A stretch of DNA of 60,340 nt from NCBI GenBank assembly GCA_035765045.1, contig DASTYI010000141.1:1-60340 (forward strand), in the 5' to 3' direction. Shown piece by piece: positions 59,807 to 60,340 of this stretch; within the stretch, counting starts at the first letter, position 1, and every line of letters starts with the position of its first letter. The stretch comes from Iamia sp035765045. Its GTDB lineage: Bacteria; Actinomycetota; Acidimicrobiia; Acidimicrobiales; Iamiaceae. The notes under the pieces were generated by a model. That model worked only from the letters and a program-made list of their open reading frames with translations. It was not told the DNA's origin and searched no databases. A program made the position numbers and the translations under genes.

Positions 59807-60340
59807 GTGGCCAAGTTCGGAGAAGGCGGCGAGCTGCTCAAGTGCTCGTTCTGCGGCAAGTCGCAGAAGCAGGTGAAGAAGCTCATCGCGGGGCCAAGCG
59901 TCTACATCTGCGACGAGTGCATCGACCTGTGCAACGAGATCATCGAGGAGGAGCTGTCCGAGGGGGCCGACCTCACCCTCGAGGACCTGCCCAAGCCGCG
60001 TGAGATCTTCGAGTTCCTGAACGACTTCATCATCGGGCAGGAGCAGGCCAAGAAGATCCTCTCGGTCGCCGTCTACAACCACTACAAGCGGGTCCAGCTG
60101 GGCTCGACCCGCACCCACGGCGACGATGTCGAGCTGGCCAAGTCGAACATCCTCCTGCTCGGCCCCACCGGCTGCGGCAAGACCCTGCTGGCCCAGACGC
60201 TGGCCCGGCTGCTCAACGTCCCCTTCGCCATCGCCGACGCCACCGCCCTCACCGAGGCCGGCTACGTGGGCGAGGACGTCGAGAACATCCTCCTCAAGCT
60301 GATCCAGGCCGCCGACTACGACGTCAAGAAGGCCGAGACC
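59807..60340 (+). CDS. clpX: ATP-dependent Clp protease ATP-binding subunit ClpX, N-terminal part
   Basis: It starts at a GTG with an AGGGGA ribosome-binding site. The first 178 residues show the zinc-binding domain LKCSFCGKSQKQV with YICDECIDLCNEI (four cysteines), then the AAA+ domain FIIGQEQAKKILSVAVYNHY and Walker A LLLGPTGCGKTLLAQTLARL. The pore-region YVGEDVENILLKL is the last motif before the window end. It unfolds tagged substrates and feeds them to ClpP. Confidence 0.96.
   Translation, partial: MAKFGEGGELLKCSFCGKSQKQVKKLIAGPSVYICDECIDLCNEIIEEELSEGADLTLEDLPKPREIFEFLNDFIIGQEQAKKILSVAVYNHYKRVQLGSTRTHGDDVELAKSNILLLGPTGCGKTLLAQTLARLLNVPFAIADATALTEAGYVGEDVENILLKLIQAADYDVKKAET

Overview
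The window is very GC-rich and codes densely in the style of an actinobacterium. Protein types and codon use suggest class Acidimicrobiia, perhaps an Iamia relative; this is inferred from general resemblance only. Many genes carry a TANNNT -10-like hexamer 6-10 nt before the start codon, which points to frequent leaderless transcription. Neighbouring genes are often coupled through ATGA, GTGA or TGATG overlaps.

Left chromosomal part (1-25558): the start of aconitase, an amidohydrolase, a surface-polysaccharide block (three glycosyltransferases, a sugar-nucleotide epimerase, a sugar-1-phosphate nucleotidyltransferase), tRNA-Val, an AbiEi/DUF559 protein bracketed by related hairpins, an acyl-CoA dehydrogenase, CorA, a molybdate operon (regulator-modA-modB-modC), LCP and FHA envelope proteins, a GNAT/acyl-CoA-synthetase-like acetyltransferase, a coiled-coil VanY-type peptidase, and a divergent zinc-uptake locus (znuC / znuA-znuB) with a Zur-like box between the arms.

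A mobile element of about 14.6 kb (25591-40224) sits in a tRNA-Arg(UCU) gene. It has an 18-bp direct repeat at both ends, a tyrosine integrase beside the right end, an excisionase-like protein, a MobF relaxase-helicase but no visible type IV secretion genes, and identical tandem 11-bp motifs inside both ends. It therefore looks like an integrative mobilizable element. Its cargo is a defence island: a Gabija-like gajA-gajB pair at the end of a same-strand run that also contains at least two PD-(D/E)XK-like nucleases, two HEPN-like proteins with an RNxxxH motif, and a DUF4238 protein. Base composition is visibly less GC-extreme than in the flanks.

Right chromosomal part (40225-60340): a class A penicillin-binding protein, a frameshifted phosphotransferase, a TetR/sulfotransferase/DUF1214 operon with a candidate operator, a GH26-like secreted hydrolase, a DEAD-type helicase, an SRPBCC-ArsR pair with a perfect 14-bp palindrome upstream, tRNA-Gly, and the proteostasis genes tig-clpP-clpX, with clpX cut by the window end.

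The most novel-looking locus is 53068-57565. It holds a MauE-like membrane protein, a MauD-like thioredoxin-fold protein, a small unknown, and a Tat-exported protein whose 20-cysteine N-terminal domain resembles the methylamine dehydrogenase light chain but is fused to LGFP and DUF4214 repeats. The gene order matches mauE-mauD-mauA, yet no heavy chain or mauG is present. It may be a repurposed disulfide-maturation system for a surface protein. Other non-coding highlights are a 29-bp near-perfect palindrome in three copies tied to TAG stop codons, and a 60-bp-period array of hairpins inside the Mau-like cluster.
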